DNA of 64,000 nucleotides from an uncultured Chitinophagaceae bacterium (GTDB taxonomy: Bacteria; Bacteroidota; Bacteroidia; Chitinophagales; Chitinophagaceae). Under the pieces are notes generated by a model, which saw only the letters and a list, made by a program, of their open reading frames with translations, did no database searches and was not told where the DNA came from. Shown in pieces: positions 35,984-45,782 of this stretch; the first letter of the stretch is position 1; each line of letters starts with the position of its first letter. Location of the stretch: the NCBI GenBank assembly GCA_903884185.1, contig CAISDV010000063.1:1-64000 (forward strand), given 5' to 3'. Both the position numbers and the translations under genes were made by a program.

Positions 35984-36310
35984 ATGGCAAAGACAGCAAT
36001 GAAATCCTATTCGCTTGCCGAAATGAAAGACAAGTACATAGGTAAAACAGGAACAAAAAATAGAGATGAATATGAATACGAACTCCGTATGGATGTTTTG
36101 GGGCGGATGATCAAAACCGCAAGGCAGGAACGCAACCTTACCCAGGAACAATTGGGTGAATTGGTTGGTGTACAGAAATCACAGATATCCAAACTCGAGA
36201 GTAGCGCCAACAGTGCAACTATAGATACCATCTTAAAAGTATTCAAGGCCCTGAAAGCTGATATTCATTTTAATGTAACACTTGAAAAGAAGCATTTGCG
36301 GCTTGCGTGA
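35984..36310 (+). CDS. HigA-like XRE antitoxin/regulator, apparently orphan
   Basis: A 108-residue protein whose helix-turn-helix XRE domain (about 42-95) reads LGRMIKTARQERNLTQEQLG and VQKSQISKLESSANSATIDT. The N-terminal YSLAEMKDKYIGKTGTKNRD segment matches antitoxins of Bacteroidota HigBA/RelE-type pairs, where the toxin gene usually lies just upstream. Here that space holds a palindromic element and no toxin-like frame, so it is probably an orphan antitoxin or regulator. Starts at 35984 or 35999 are both possible. It could autoregulate through the upstream palindrome, but there is no direct evidence. Confidence 0.82.
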   Translation: MAKTAMKSYSLAEMKDKYIGKTGTKNRDEYEYELRMDVLGRMIKTARQERNLTQEQLGELVGVQKSQISKLESSANSATIDTILKVFKALKADIHFNVTLEKKHLRLA

Positions 36311-36350
36311 GGGTTGAATTTTTGTATATTTCCTCTATCGATTGTAACTA

Positions 36351-36896
36351 ATGAAGACAAAAATTTTAATAGCACTTTTAGGTTTGGCTTTCTTTTCCTG
36401 TAGTGATTCTTCAAAAAAAGATATTACTGCCAGAAAAAGAATTCTCAATTCAGATACTAAATACTACCCTTCAAAATACTGCCCTTATTGTTATCTTGGA
36501 GTAATCTCAGACCCAAATGAAATTGTTAGCTTCTTAAATGACTCTTCGGATTTAGAGAGCAAGGGAATTGGTCTTGAGGGAAGATATAGTGAAAGATATG
36601 CACAATTCGAAAGGCTAAGCGAAATCGCTTCTGATACTACTCTTCTTCGGTTGACACATCACTCAAATTCAAAAATAAGAGTATATGCCATGTGGGCTTT
36701 GATTGAAAAAAATAGGTCTTTGGCATTAAAGGAACTCCCAAGATTTAAGAATGACAATTCAACAGTCATCTATTATTCAAGCGACACAAAAAGCCCTATG
36801 CCAGTTTCTCTTTTAGTAGCAGGTCGCTTTGAACCATCCGAGACTAAAATCAAATATGTTGACTCTTCCGGTTTTTTAAAGATTAAAGTATTTTAG
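36351..36896 (+). CDS. hypothetical lipoprotein
   Basis: A 181-residue protein with a clear lipoprotein signal (MKTKILIALLGLAFFSC, lipobox Cys 17). I do not recognise the family. The middle (about 85-125) has a HEAT-like helical look (TTLLRLTHHSNSKIRVYAMW), and a CPYCYLG motif near 43-49 could bind metal or form a disulfide. Its DNA is more AT-rich than that of neighbouring genes, which with the adjacent orphan antitoxin suggests a small acquired region. It lies 40 bases after the regulator gene. Confidence 0.7.
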   Translation: MKTKILIALLGLAFFSCSDSSKKDITARKRILNSDTKYYPSKYCPYCYLGVISDPNEIVSFLNDSSDLESKGIGLEGRYSERYAQFERLSEIASDTTLLRLTHHSNSKIRVYAMWALIEKNRSLALKELPRFKNDNSTVIYYSSDTKSPMPVSLLVAGRFEPSETKIKYVDSSGFLKIKVF

Positions 36897-36972
36897 TTGA
36901 GTTTACCTCAAACACTTGATCAGCCCAAATCATTTACCTCCTATATTCGCATTTCAAAATCATTTCTTTTTT

Positions 36973-37731
36973 ATGGATCAGATCATCCTCATCACCGGCG
37001 CTACTTCGGGCTTTGGAAAAGCTATCGCTGAAAAGTTCGCTTCTAATCAATGGAACTGCATTATCACCGGCAGAAGAAAAGATAGGCTGGAAGCAATCGC
37101 CAAAGAATTAAAAGAAAAATATAAAATAAAAGTATTGCCACTTGTCTTTGATGTGCAAAGCCGGGAAGAAGTAATGAGTGCATTGGGCAACCTGCCCGAT
37201 GAATGGAAACAGGTTGATATACTTGTAAATAACGCCGGGCTTGCATTGGGCCGCGACAGCTTTGACCAGGCCAACCTGGATGACTGGGATACGATGATAG
37301 ACACAAATGTAAAAGGCCTGATGTATGTTAGTAAGGCGATACTTCCCTTAATGGTAGAAAGAAAAAAAGGACACGTTATTAATTTGGGTTCTGTAGCTGG
37401 AAAAGAAGTGTATCAAAATGGCAATGGGTACTGCGCCAGTAAATATGCAGTGGATGCATTAAGCAAAAGCATGCGCATTGATCTTCTTCCCCATAAAATA
37501 AAAGTAACGGCCATACAACCCGGCGCTGCAGATACAGAATTCTCCATTGTGCGTTATAAAGGCGATCAAACAAAAGCCGATCAAACATATATAGGGTATA
37601 AACCTTTATATGCTGAAGATATTGCCAACATAGCATATTACTGCGCTACACTTCCGCCACATGTTTGTATCAATGACCTGGTGGTTACCTGCACTGCACA
37701 GGCAGATGCGATCTATTTTCATAAAGAATAA
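36973..37731 (+). CDS. short-chain dehydrogenase/reductase (YdfG-like)
   Basis: A 252-residue classical SDR that oxidises or reduces an alcohol/carbonyl with NAD(P). Seen are the cofactor loop TGATSGFGKAI with basic ITGRRKDR after strand 2 (favouring NADP), NNAGLALG, the catalytic Ser (INLGSVAGKE region) and YCASKYAVDALSKSM with Tyr and Lys. The best resemblance is to YdfG-type 3-hydroxy acid/serine dehydrogenases. The frame is open from 36916, but ATG 36973 opens the Rossmann fold. It converges on sprA with a 10-base gap. Confidence 0.9.
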   Translation: MDQIILITGATSGFGKAIAEKFASNQWNCIITGRRKDRLEAIAKELKEKYKIKVLPLVFDVQSREEVMSALGNLPDEWKQVDILVNNAGLALGRDSFDQANLDDWDTMIDTNVKGLMYVSKAILPLMVERKKGHVINLGSVAGKEVYQNGNGYCASKYAVDALSKSMRIDLLPHKIKVTAIQPGAADTEFSIVRYKGDQTKADQTYIGYKPLYAEDIANIAYYCATLPPHVCINDLVVTCTAQADAIYFHKE

Positions 37732-37741
37732 TTATTACTCA

Positions 37742-40700
37742 TCACGGCGCTAATGATATACGCACCTGTAATCCCGCACGGGTATTAACAGTTGGCGCAG
37801 AAGTAGAGATATATGGTGTATTTCTTCGCTGGTCGAAATAGAATTTAAGATTGATACGGCTGTTATAAACATAATCTATCGAAGGTTGTATGGTTACAAC
37901 CTTTCCGCCGCCAGTGCCGTATGCATTGCTTTGATCTAACCGGCTATTACTCGTAGCATCATCACGCATGGAAACATCTAATTTTAATGTAAGGTCGTTC
38001 TGCAATTTATTTCCAAACATACCCGGCAACTTAAATGGCAGCTTCATGCCTTTCTTTTTAAAACTCACACCAAAGGTCCATTCGGTGCTATTGGTCTCAC
38101 TCATCTGGTAATCTATCAAACTCAAACTCAATTGCCTTGATTTTTTATACTCGAATTTCAATCCCAATTGTTTTCGCGTGGTTACTTCAATACCGAGCAA
38201 TGGCGTAAACTGTTCCTGTATGGTAATATTCGGAACAAGATAAAAAGGTATATAGTTGCCGCTTACTGTATCGATAAATCCCGGTGCATTGTACCTGAAA
38301 GGATCAAGGTATGATAAGGCACTTGCAAAACTGTTCATGCTTAGCGTACCTGAATAGGCATGCGTAAGACGGATGGTAGTAAAGACCTTAGACAATGCGG
38401 GGATACGTGTCAATCCTGTATAACTCATATTCCAGTTAGGCATGGGAACTATGCCACTAAAAGGATTAGACTTGATATTGGTATTACTTTCTTTGAGCAA
38501 TGAAACGGTGTTGGGGCTTTTATTAGTGTATGCGGCAATAAATGCAGGTATCAATACATCCTGTGAATAACGCCCATATCCTTTCGCAAATCCATCAGCC
38601 GTAAATTTTTGCGGTAATGCCTGCCAGTAAGGATTTTCCTGCGCCACTCGTTTTGAAACAATGATACGGTTATCTTCAAACCTCTGGAAAGTGGCAGATA
38701 TTTCGTTAGGGTTTGTTTTATTAAAAAGTGTATTAAAAGCAATATATGAAACGCTAAAGCCGCCGGCAGCATACGGATTCAAATGTTGCATGTGGCTGCC
38801 ATTATTAAATGTGTCTTTAATTAATTCTGTATAATTTTTGCTGAACGATTTATCGAGGTTGAGCGTGATGAGGAATTCGCGAACAGGTTCTACCTGCACG
38901 GTAAGACTGAGTTTCTGCTGGAAGTCCTGGTAATAAAGTGAATTAAAAGTGCTGTCTCTTGAAAGTAAACCCTTCGCTGCCTTTTGATTGATCCAGATAC
39001 TGTCGGGCTGCCTGCCAAATACATAATCAAGCCCTGGCTCCATCGACTTCCAATCCTGCCCAAGTATTTGTGTACTGTCTAAATAACCCGGTATGCGGCT
39101 ATGATAGTTTTCTGAATAGTCGATTGAGGCAGATTTTACCATTGTCAGTAATTGCCCTAACGCCCTGGCTAAGCCACCTATCTGTAAGGGCTGGCTGTTT
39201 CTTTGCAATTTCTGCGCCAGTTCAAGGTCTCTTTTTTGTTGCCTCCATTTTTTCAGCGCTTCTCTTTTCTTCTTGCCTAATAAACCATCTATCACTTCTT
39301 CCCTGCTCTTGATAGTAGTACCTAACCCGTTTTGTTGTGGCCGCACAGGGTTAGCCCTTTGCTGAGGTGCAGGATTGCCAACTGATCTTAACCATTTGCT
39401 TTTATTATACAATCTTGTAAAATCAAATTGGCCCCTGAAACTATTTTCCTGGCTGTTCTCAATTGTATTTCCTAAAGTGCGTGCCAGCAAACTTGCTGCG
39501 ATCCAGTTATAAGACGCTGCATAATTATACGAAGCAGTTATCCAGTCTGTCAACGGGAATTTACCCAGCGGAAGGGTATAAGAAAATCCTGCCCGTTGCT
39601 GGTAAGCCGTATTACGACCACCCTTCATGAAATTTTTGAACACAGTATCTTTTTTTGCTTGTGTATTCAATACGCCATACGGTTCATCAATGGTAGCATT
39701 GTTGATAGCAGAAAAATCGAAATTCACGGAACGGGCAAGGCTCCATTTCATATTATAATACCTGTCGAACGTAAAATATTTATCATAGGTGGTATCTACC
39801 TGTGTAACCTTGCTTATGGTAAGATCGGTATTAATGATACGCGGAATATATTGCCCGAACTGCCTGTTCACATCAGCCCTGAAACTCAGCGAGGATGGTG
39901 AGAGGTTGAAGTTGAAATCTCTTATCAGGCTCAGCCATTTATTAGTACCACCGATCAGTTTCTTAAACGGCTCAACATATTTTATTGTTTGTTTATTATA
40001 TGTATAGCCGAGGTTCGCCCTCCATTTGGTTACTGTATTATTTAGTATCTCAGGGTTTACCTGGACGGTTTCAGTGAGGGAATAACTGAAGTCGAGATTG
40101 CTCAGGCTCCACAAGTAAATTTTTCCTTTCGGTGCGATCCTCACACCGGTAAAATTGAGTGTCTTGATCGTGGTCTGGTCTATTGCAGCATTGCGGATAG
40201 AATCCTGCTGTGCCCTTGTTTTTGCCGCACTCATTTTAGAATTCAATGTAATATCCAGGTCGTATGGATCATATTGAGGTGTATGTGTAATTGTATTGAT
40301 TCCCGCATATACAGGAATACTTAGCCTTGCTTTTTTGGGAAGAAGCCTGCCTGCATCAATTGTTACAGATGCATCTAACTGTGTCATATTATCTTTTGCC
40401 CTGTCATTGATATGCGATTCAAGCGATCCAAATCCCTGCGAATAAGTATTAGCCGAAAGAGATATTTTTCCAAGGTCTGCCAATTGAATATCTACACGGC
40501 CCAGTGCTGCATAAGCGCCCTGTTCATTGATATTGGATAATCGCAGTTCATCTACCCATACCTCCGCACTTAAAGGAGATATATTACCATCTTTTGCATT
40601 TTCAACGCCGATCAAAACTCCACTCACCTGCCCCAGGTTCGGGTTACCTAATACACTGATTATTTTATTGCCATCCACCTGCCGGTAAATACCAGTGACC

Positions 40701-43700
40701 GATGTACCAGATGTATTTCGTTTCAATTTTAAATTCACCAGATCCTGCAAATTGAAATCCAGGTTATTGGCTGTTGGCCATACAGCTGTATCGGCTGCTG
40801 CTGAATAATTTCCCGGAGGTGTAACTTTTAATGGCACTTTGATCTCGTAATAATTATTCAGGAAATCCTGCCCGATACGCATTATCAAATTCAGTTCATT
40901 ATCTTTTACAGGAGTTTGCCCAACAATACTTTCGGCATGTGCAAACATAGATAAGCTACCATATTGCCTCAGGTCCCAGTTGAATGTTTTAAAGACAGCC
41001 CTTGCATCGCCATCGGCAAGATTGGTCAATTGCAAACTCATGGATTGTTCGTTCTGCAAAAGGTTCACACCATTGTTACTTAATGTCTGCACACGTTCAA
41101 TACCAGGAGGAATGACATAGTTAACAGGAGTACGGCTACTATTTTCTTCCAGGTTTACAGATAACAAATTAAAGTTGGTGGCAGAATTGGTAAGCTGGGT
41201 ATATGAACCTGTGGTATCTAATTTATAAGTGAATGGCCTCCACACATCTTTCACCAGGTCGAGCTTTGCCAAACGCAGTACAACAGAATCCTGAAAACCT
41301 GTGAGATACATACGGATAAAACGGATAGATTTAAAATCAGGCACCTGGCCAACATTCTGTACATAATCTTTAATTGGTATGCGGAACAAGTACCAGTTCT
41401 CATTGCCGCGCGTACCATCAGCATAAGTAACAGGCACCACTCTTTTATCAGTAATATATTTTGTAATACCCACAGCCATTCCAGGCTTCAGATCAACCTG
41501 GTATTCATAATAAGCTTCTGTTTCATTAAGGGTATTATCGTGATCGAGGTCTTCATTATCGGGGTATAAAGTTGCTGCCGGAGAAAATTCGCTGCTGCCG
41601 GTTGCTACAGGTGAGTTGCCCTGCGGGTTGTTATAATTTTTATATCGGCCAAGAATACCTGTGCCTGCTACATCAAAAGAAGGATCCCTGTACCATACAT
41701 AATCATCATTGGATGGATCATTTACAGCTCTTCGGTAAAATGCGGAAGCAGGGCCAAAATTTGCTGCCACCTGGTTTAAATAATCTTTTCGTTTGCGTCT
41801 TTCGCCATCATTGTCCAATCCGTCAAAACCAACATCCTGGTAGGGCCTGTCGTTAGGGTCATTACTAAACGCGTTGGTAACCTGTAAGGGGTTAACGGGC
41901 GCTTTACCCCATGTACTGCTACTATCCACTGCTGAAGGAGAGCCTGGTGTACTCAATCCATTTTCATAAAAACGTTGCCCGTCTTTTAAAATGTCTTCGC
42001 TCACGCTTCCAAGGTCAATAAACAGTTTACCACCGGTGCTGTTTGGATTTTTTATAAACGGGTCTTGCATCCATGTTTCAACGAATTCAATATTGTTTGT
42101 TTCGAAATCGGTTTGATCGACCGAACGCATCAAGCCGCCCCAACGGGCCTGCGGATTTTTTAATTTTCCATTGGCATCAATTTGTGAAGGGTCTTTTTCA
42201 AAATTATACGGACCGGGATCAGTTGGATAAAAAGCAAGGTCTAAAGTAGCTGTTTGTGTATTGGTAATATTAGTTGTTTGTTGCGGGAATAATTCATTTG
42301 TATAAACCAGGCGAACTCTTGGATCGCTTAATTCTTTCAGGTTGTTGCGTAATGGATTATTTTGAGCATTCTTATCCTGTAGGTTGGGTTCAATATTATA
42401 CCATGCCAGCTTTGCACGGTTCTTTCCATAGTCAACAGAATCAAGCAGGGAAGCTTCAGGGAATTTTCCATTTCCTGCTGGTGTAGATGCAAGTGCCCAC
42501 GCCACAAATGGAAAACGGAGATCTATATTACTGGTGGTTCCTTCAAAATCATCAATGTATATCAATCCACTTCCACCCGTTCCAATTTGTGGTGGATGGC
42601 CCGGTTGAAAATATGCACCTTCACCATAAGCAGTGATAGATGATTTTGCTTTTGAAGTATAAAAAGGTAACTTATTCAGCAGCCTCGTAAGCCCCGGCCA
42701 TTCTGATTTATAACTGAAGTCAACCCCATACATGGTATTCCGTATCGGATCTTCCGCATAATTCACTTTTGTAAAAAATGGCCTTTCATTCAATCGCTCT
42801 ATCGTGCCACCAATAGCGAGTTTTTTACTGGCAGCATAATCCAATCTCAATCCAAGAAAACCACGTTGCTGTAAACCAACGCTGGCATTATTTTCATAAG
42901 AAACATTTACCGGCACACCTGAATTGATAATTCCCTGGTTTAATATTTTTACCGATCCTGAATTATAATCAACAGAAAAATCAATATTTTCCTGCAGTGT
43001 TTGCCCACCTGCCGTCACTTTTACAGAACCACGTGGAATATTTACAGCACCTAATGAAATATCAGAACCCGTTGCCGTTCCCTTCACCACCCCTTGCATG
43101 ATAAAGCGGTCGAGGTTGGCATAAGTTTGTGCAATCGCTTTTATCGAATCATATAATTGGCGGTACACATATTTCTGTTTGATGGCCAAAGGCTGGTTTG
43201 CAAAGGCCAATGTATCCAGGTCGGCGCCAAATGGTTCCAGTTCAGGAAAGATGATCCTTCCCTGTTGAGATAATACAGTAAACCCTTCTACATAATCAAA
43301 CACACCATCAGGCTGCGGATCGTTATGGCTGTTTAACCTGTCCAGTTTTAAAAAAGATAAAAAGGTCTTTCCATTCACTGCTTGCGATGCTTCCGGCAAG
43401 TAAACATTATTACCACCACCCGGTTGCTGGTATAGAACATTCAGTTTAAATCCATCGCGTGATATGGCTGAGAGGTCTAATGAATATACATTCTTCATCA
43501 TCAGTTTCCATATCGGCAAATTGGTGCGTGCGGAAGTTGCTTTTAATAATTTCAGGAATAAAACTTTTTGTACTCCCTGGGTTGAATCAACCGTTACATC
43601 CTGAGAAAATTCACCTACTGTATATACCCTTCCGTTATAAGTATATTGATAGGCAACTGCCAGCACATCATTAGGTTGCAATTGCGCATTCACAGAAATA

Positions 43701-45022
43701 AAACCTATCTGCGGATTTAAATAATATTCTGATGGGTTTAGTTTTCTTGCAAATGTTTTTTCATAATCAGTTACCGGTGTAAGCCCTTTGTTTTGTAGTT
43801 CTCCTGTTACCAAAGAAGGATTGCGCGCAAGTTTATCGCCAGCCAAAGAACTATATAAACTATTGGAACCATTATCAGGCAGTGAATTAGCTGTAAACGA
43901 AGTAACACCTGCATTATAAGGTTGGTTCTCTGCAAGGTCCATCAAACCCACAATATACCTGGCGTCTGTAGTGATACCGGTACGATTGGTGACCCATACT
44001 TCTGTGCGAAGGATCTGTACCTGGCTGTTCACCACAGGCAATTTGCTCATCGCACTCTGAAAATTATTTTTGAAATATTGCGCCAGTAAAAAATGCCTGT
44101 TCTCATCATAGTCATCCAGTTTCTTCAAAAAAGGTATTACTGCTGCACCCCCTTTTAATGTCTGGCTCTGTGTCTGTGAACGTTGGTTGGCGATCGTAGC
44201 AACAATAGATAATTTTCCAAACTGCAATCCTACTTTCAATCCAAACAGATTTTGTGCTGATGGAATCAATGTTCCTTTCGACTGGAAAGAGAGATTACCT
44301 GCTTCCACACTTCGAAGTATCTCGTCATCCATGCCTTTGTAATTTAACTTGAGCTGGTTGAGATAATCGAAAGTGGCCAGTGTATTATAGTTGATAGGGA
44401 GTTTCAGTTTATCGCCGATATTGGCATTGACATTAAAATCTGCATTCATGTCAAAATCAAGCCCGCCGTTACTCCTGGCACTTTCCGGAAGTGTGGGGTT
44501 CATGGTGTTTTGTCCCTGGTACCCGATTGAAGCAGTAACAGAACCCTGCGGTTTGATATCTACTTTTAATCCATTGGGGCCTACACCAAATATCCTATCA
44601 AACAATTTATCATACACATGTGGTTTAGGGCGCTGTGTTTTTTTATTGAGCTCTGTTAATGCTGCAGCTCTTTGTTTAAAATAATCTTCTTCGGCGTGCT
44701 TGGATTGTAACCGGTAATATTCATCAAAAGTTAAGTAGGTAGGCTTGCGGTAAGTTGTGTTGCCGATCTTTTCAGTGATATAATATTGTTTGGTAACAGG
44801 ATCGTACTCCACTCTTTGTTTGACAAAGGAAGTATCCTGTATGTCGAATGGATTATAGCTTTGCGAACTGAAACGGTCTCCTCTTCTGTCGCTGATAGGA
44901 AAATGAAGTGAATCTTTTTTGGGAATTGAATCGGTTTTCTGGGCAAAAAGATTTGACACCGGGCATAGAATCGCCAAGGCAGTAGATAAAGCAAAAAGTA
45001 GATGGCTCAGTAGTCGGTTCAA
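37742..45022 (-). CDS. sprA: SprA/Sov, T9SS outer-membrane translocon
   Basis: A giant outer-membrane beta-barrel forming the protein-conducting channel of the type IX secretion system. Length 2426 is in the family range. Diagnostic stretches include the N-terminal signal ending NLFAQ, YLTFDEYYRLQSKHAEEDYF, FGVGPNGLKVDIKPQGSVT, the repeated SprA_N motifs (SARSNGGLDFDMNADFNVNA), GEGAYFQPGHPPQIG, YIDDFEGTTSNIDLR and a barrel-type C-terminus. The start is a TTG at 45022: an in-frame TAG lies three codons upstream and no ATG precedes the signal peptide. ruvA lies 40 bases upstream on the same strand, a neighbour often seen with sprA in this phylum. It would export the CHU_C proteins here. Confidence 0.96.
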   Translation of the reverse strand: MNRLLSHLLFALSTALAILCPVSNLFAQKTDSIPKKDSLHFPISDRRGDRFSSQSYNPFDIQDTSFVKQRVEYDPVTKQYYITEKIGNTTYRKPTYLTFDEYYRLQSKHAEEDYFKQRAAALTELNKKTQRPKPHVYDKLFDRIFGVGPNGLKVDIKPQGSVTASIGYQGQNTMNPTLPESARSNGGLDFDMNADFNVNANIGDKLKLPINYNTLATFDYLNQLKLNYKGMDDEILRSVEAGNLSFQSKGTLIPSAQNLFGLKVGLQFGKLSIVATIANQRSQTQSQTLKGGAAVIPFLKKLDDYDENRHFLLAQYFKNNFQSAMSKLPVVNSQVQILRTEVWVTNRTGITTDARYIVGLMDLAENQPYNAGVTSFTANSLPDNGSNSLYSSLAGDKLARNPSLVTGELQNKGLTPVTDYEKTFARKLNPSEYYLNPQIGFISVNAQLQPNDVLAVAYQYTYNGRVYTVGEFSQDVTVDSTQGVQKVLFLKLLKATSARTNLPIWKLMMKNVYSLDLSAISRDGFKLNVLYQQPGGGNNVYLPEASQAVNGKTFLSFLKLDRLNSHNDPQPDGVFDYVEGFTVLSQQGRIIFPELEPFGADLDTLAFANQPLAIKQKYVYRQLYDSIKAIAQTYANLDRFIMQGVVKGTATGSDISLGAVNIPRGSVKVTAGGQTLQENIDFSVDYNSGSVKILNQGIINSGVPVNVSYENNASVGLQQRGFLGLRLDYAASKKLAIGGTIERLNERPFFTKVNYAEDPIRNTMYGVDFSYKSEWPGLTRLLNKLPFYTSKAKSSITAYGEGAYFQPGHPPQIGTGGSGLIYIDDFEGTTSNIDLRFPFVAWALASTPAGNGKFPEASLLDSVDYGKNRAKLAWYNIEPNLQDKNAQNNPLRNNLKELSDPRVRLVYTNELFPQQTTNITNTQTATLDLAFYPTDPGPYNFEKDPSQIDANGKLKNPQARWGGLMRSVDQTDFETNNIEFVETWMQDPFIKNPNSTGGKLFIDLGSVSEDILKDGQRFYENGLSTPGSPSAVDSSSTWGKAPVNPLQVTNAFSNDPNDRPYQDVGFDGLDNDGERRKRKDYLNQVAANFGPASAFYRRAVNDPSNDDYVWYRDPSFDVAGTGILGRYKNYNNPQGNSPVATGSSEFSPAATLYPDNEDLDHDNTLNETEAYYEYQVDLKPGMAVGITKYITDKRVVPVTYADGTRGNENWYLFRIPIKDYVQNVGQVPDFKSIRFIRMYLTGFQDSVVLRLAKLDLVKDVWRPFTYKLDTTGSYTQLTNSATNFNLLSVNLEENSSRTPVNYVIPPGIERVQTLSNNGVNLLQNEQSMSLQLTNLADGDARAVFKTFNWDLRQYGSLSMFAHAESIVGQTPVKDNELNLIMRIGQDFLNNYYEIKVPLKVTPPGNYSAAADTAVWPTANNLDFNLQDLVNLKLKRNTSGTSVTGIYRQVDGNKIISVLGNPNLGQVSGVLIGVENAKDGNISPLSAEVWVDELRLSNINEQGAYAALGRVDIQLADLGKISLSANTYSQGFGSLESHINDRAKDNMTQLDASVTIDAGRLLPKKARLSIPVYAGINTITHTPQYDPYDLDITLNSKMSAAKTRAQQDSIRNAAIDQTTIKTLNFTGVRIAPKGKIYLWSLSNLDFSYSLTETVQVNPEILNNTVTKWRANLGYTYNKQTIKYVEPFKKLIGGTNKWLSLIRDFNFNLSPSSLSFRADVNRQFGQYIPRIINTDLTISKVTQVDTTYDKYFTFDRYYNMKWSLARSVNFDFSAINNATIDEPYGVLNTQAKKDTVFKNFMKGGRNTAYQQRAGFSYTLPLGKFPLTDWITASYNYAASYNWIAASLLARTLGNTIENSQENSFRGQFDFTRLYNKSKWLRSVGNPAPQQRANPVRPQQNGLGTTIKSREEVIDGLLGKKKREALKKWRQQKRDLELAQKLQRNSQPLQIGGLARALGQLLTMVKSASIDYSENYHSRIPGYLDSTQILGQDWKSMEPGLDYVFGRQPDSIWINQKAAKGLLSRDSTFNSLYYQDFQQKLSLTVQVEPVREFLITLNLDKSFSKNYTELIKDTFNNGSHMQHLNPYAAGGFSVSYIAFNTLFNKTNPNEISATFQRFEDNRIIVSKRVAQENPYWQALPQKFTADGFAKGYGRYSQDVLIPAFIAAYTNKSPNTVSLLKESNTNIKSNPFSGIVPMPNWNMSYTGLTRIPALSKVFTTIRLTHAYSGTLSMNSFASALSYLDPFRYNAPGFIDTVSGNYIPFYLVPNITIQEQFTPLLGIEVTTRKQLGLKFEYKKSRQLSLSLIDYQMSETNSTEWTFGVSFKKKGMKLPFKLPGMFGNKLQNDLTLKLDVSMRDDATSNSRLDQSNAYGTGGGKVVTIQPSIDYVYNSRINLKFYFDQRRNTPYISTSAPTVNTRAGLQVRISLAP

Positions 45023-45062
45023 GAAAATCTAACCTTGTTTAAGTAGCGCTCAGTACGATAAG

Positions 45063-45644
45063 CTATAGGTTTTTAAGTGCCTGTTTGATGATATTTTCTA
45101 AACTGATACCGGGATTGGACAGCATGATCTTTTTGATCACCTGTTCTGCAGCCGGCCTTGTGATCCCTAAACCGATCAGGGCATTCACAGCGTCCATATC
45201 CATCGTGGTTTGGCCCTGTGAAGATAATGGCGAATCCATTGCCATCCTCCCTAATTTATCCCTTAATTCCACCACCAGCCTTTCGGCCGATTTTTTCCCT
45301 ATTCCTTTGATACCCATTAATTGGGTAATGTTGCCCTGTACGATGGCTTTTGCTATCTCGTCGGGCTTCATACCAGACAGCATCATCCTTGCCGTTGCTG
45401 CACCCACCCCCGAAACGCTGATCAGCTCCAAAAACATCTCTTTCTCAGCCGGTTCCGCAAAACCATATAATGTTTGGCCATTATCGGTAATATGCAGGTA
45501 TGTATGAAGCTGGCCTTTGTCCAGGTTGCTGATAGCCGAATAAGTATTCAGGCTTATTTGCAGGTCATACCCCACACCATTCACATCCACCACCACGTGC
45601 GCCGGGGTTTTTACTACGAAATGACCACGTACAAAAGCTATCAT
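45063..45644 (-). CDS. ruvA: Holliday junction branch migration protein RuvA
   Basis: Tetrameric junction-binding subunit that positions RuvB motors for branch migration. Domains: an OB fold (1-65, MIAFVRGHFVVKTPAHVVVD), helix-hairpin-helix region (about 70-140, SVSGVGAATARMML and IKGIGKKSAERLVVELRDKL) and a C-terminal RuvB-binding three-helix domain (about 148-193). Length 193 is normal. The frame is open to 45746, but 45644 is the family start. It is divergent from fabH and cotranscribed with sprA by position. Confidence 0.96.
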   Translation of the reverse strand: MIAFVRGHFVVKTPAHVVVDVNGVGYDLQISLNTYSAISNLDKGQLHTYLHITDNGQTLYGFAEPAEKEMFLELISVSGVGAATARMMLSGMKPDEIAKAIVQGNITQLMGIKGIGKKSAERLVVELRDKLGRMAMDSPLSSQGQTTMDMDAVNALIGLGITRPAAEQVIKKIMLSNPGISLENIIKQALKNL

Positions 45645-45782
45645 AAATACTATGAGTCTCAAATGTATGATATTCAACGCAAAAAGCCCCTTTTTCACCC
45701 CGCTTAGGGGGGCAGAAAAAAAATTAGACCTGCCATAAAAGATCATTGCAGATATTTGCGGTCACTTTACTTATTATTTTAT

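Noticed and set aside
35752-36045. 97-codon plus-strand frame overlapping the end of the CHU_C gene
   Set aside because: It crosses the 108-bp palindrome, matches no family and overlaps the regulator gene in another frame. Its second half was checked for RelE/HigB-like features and shows none.
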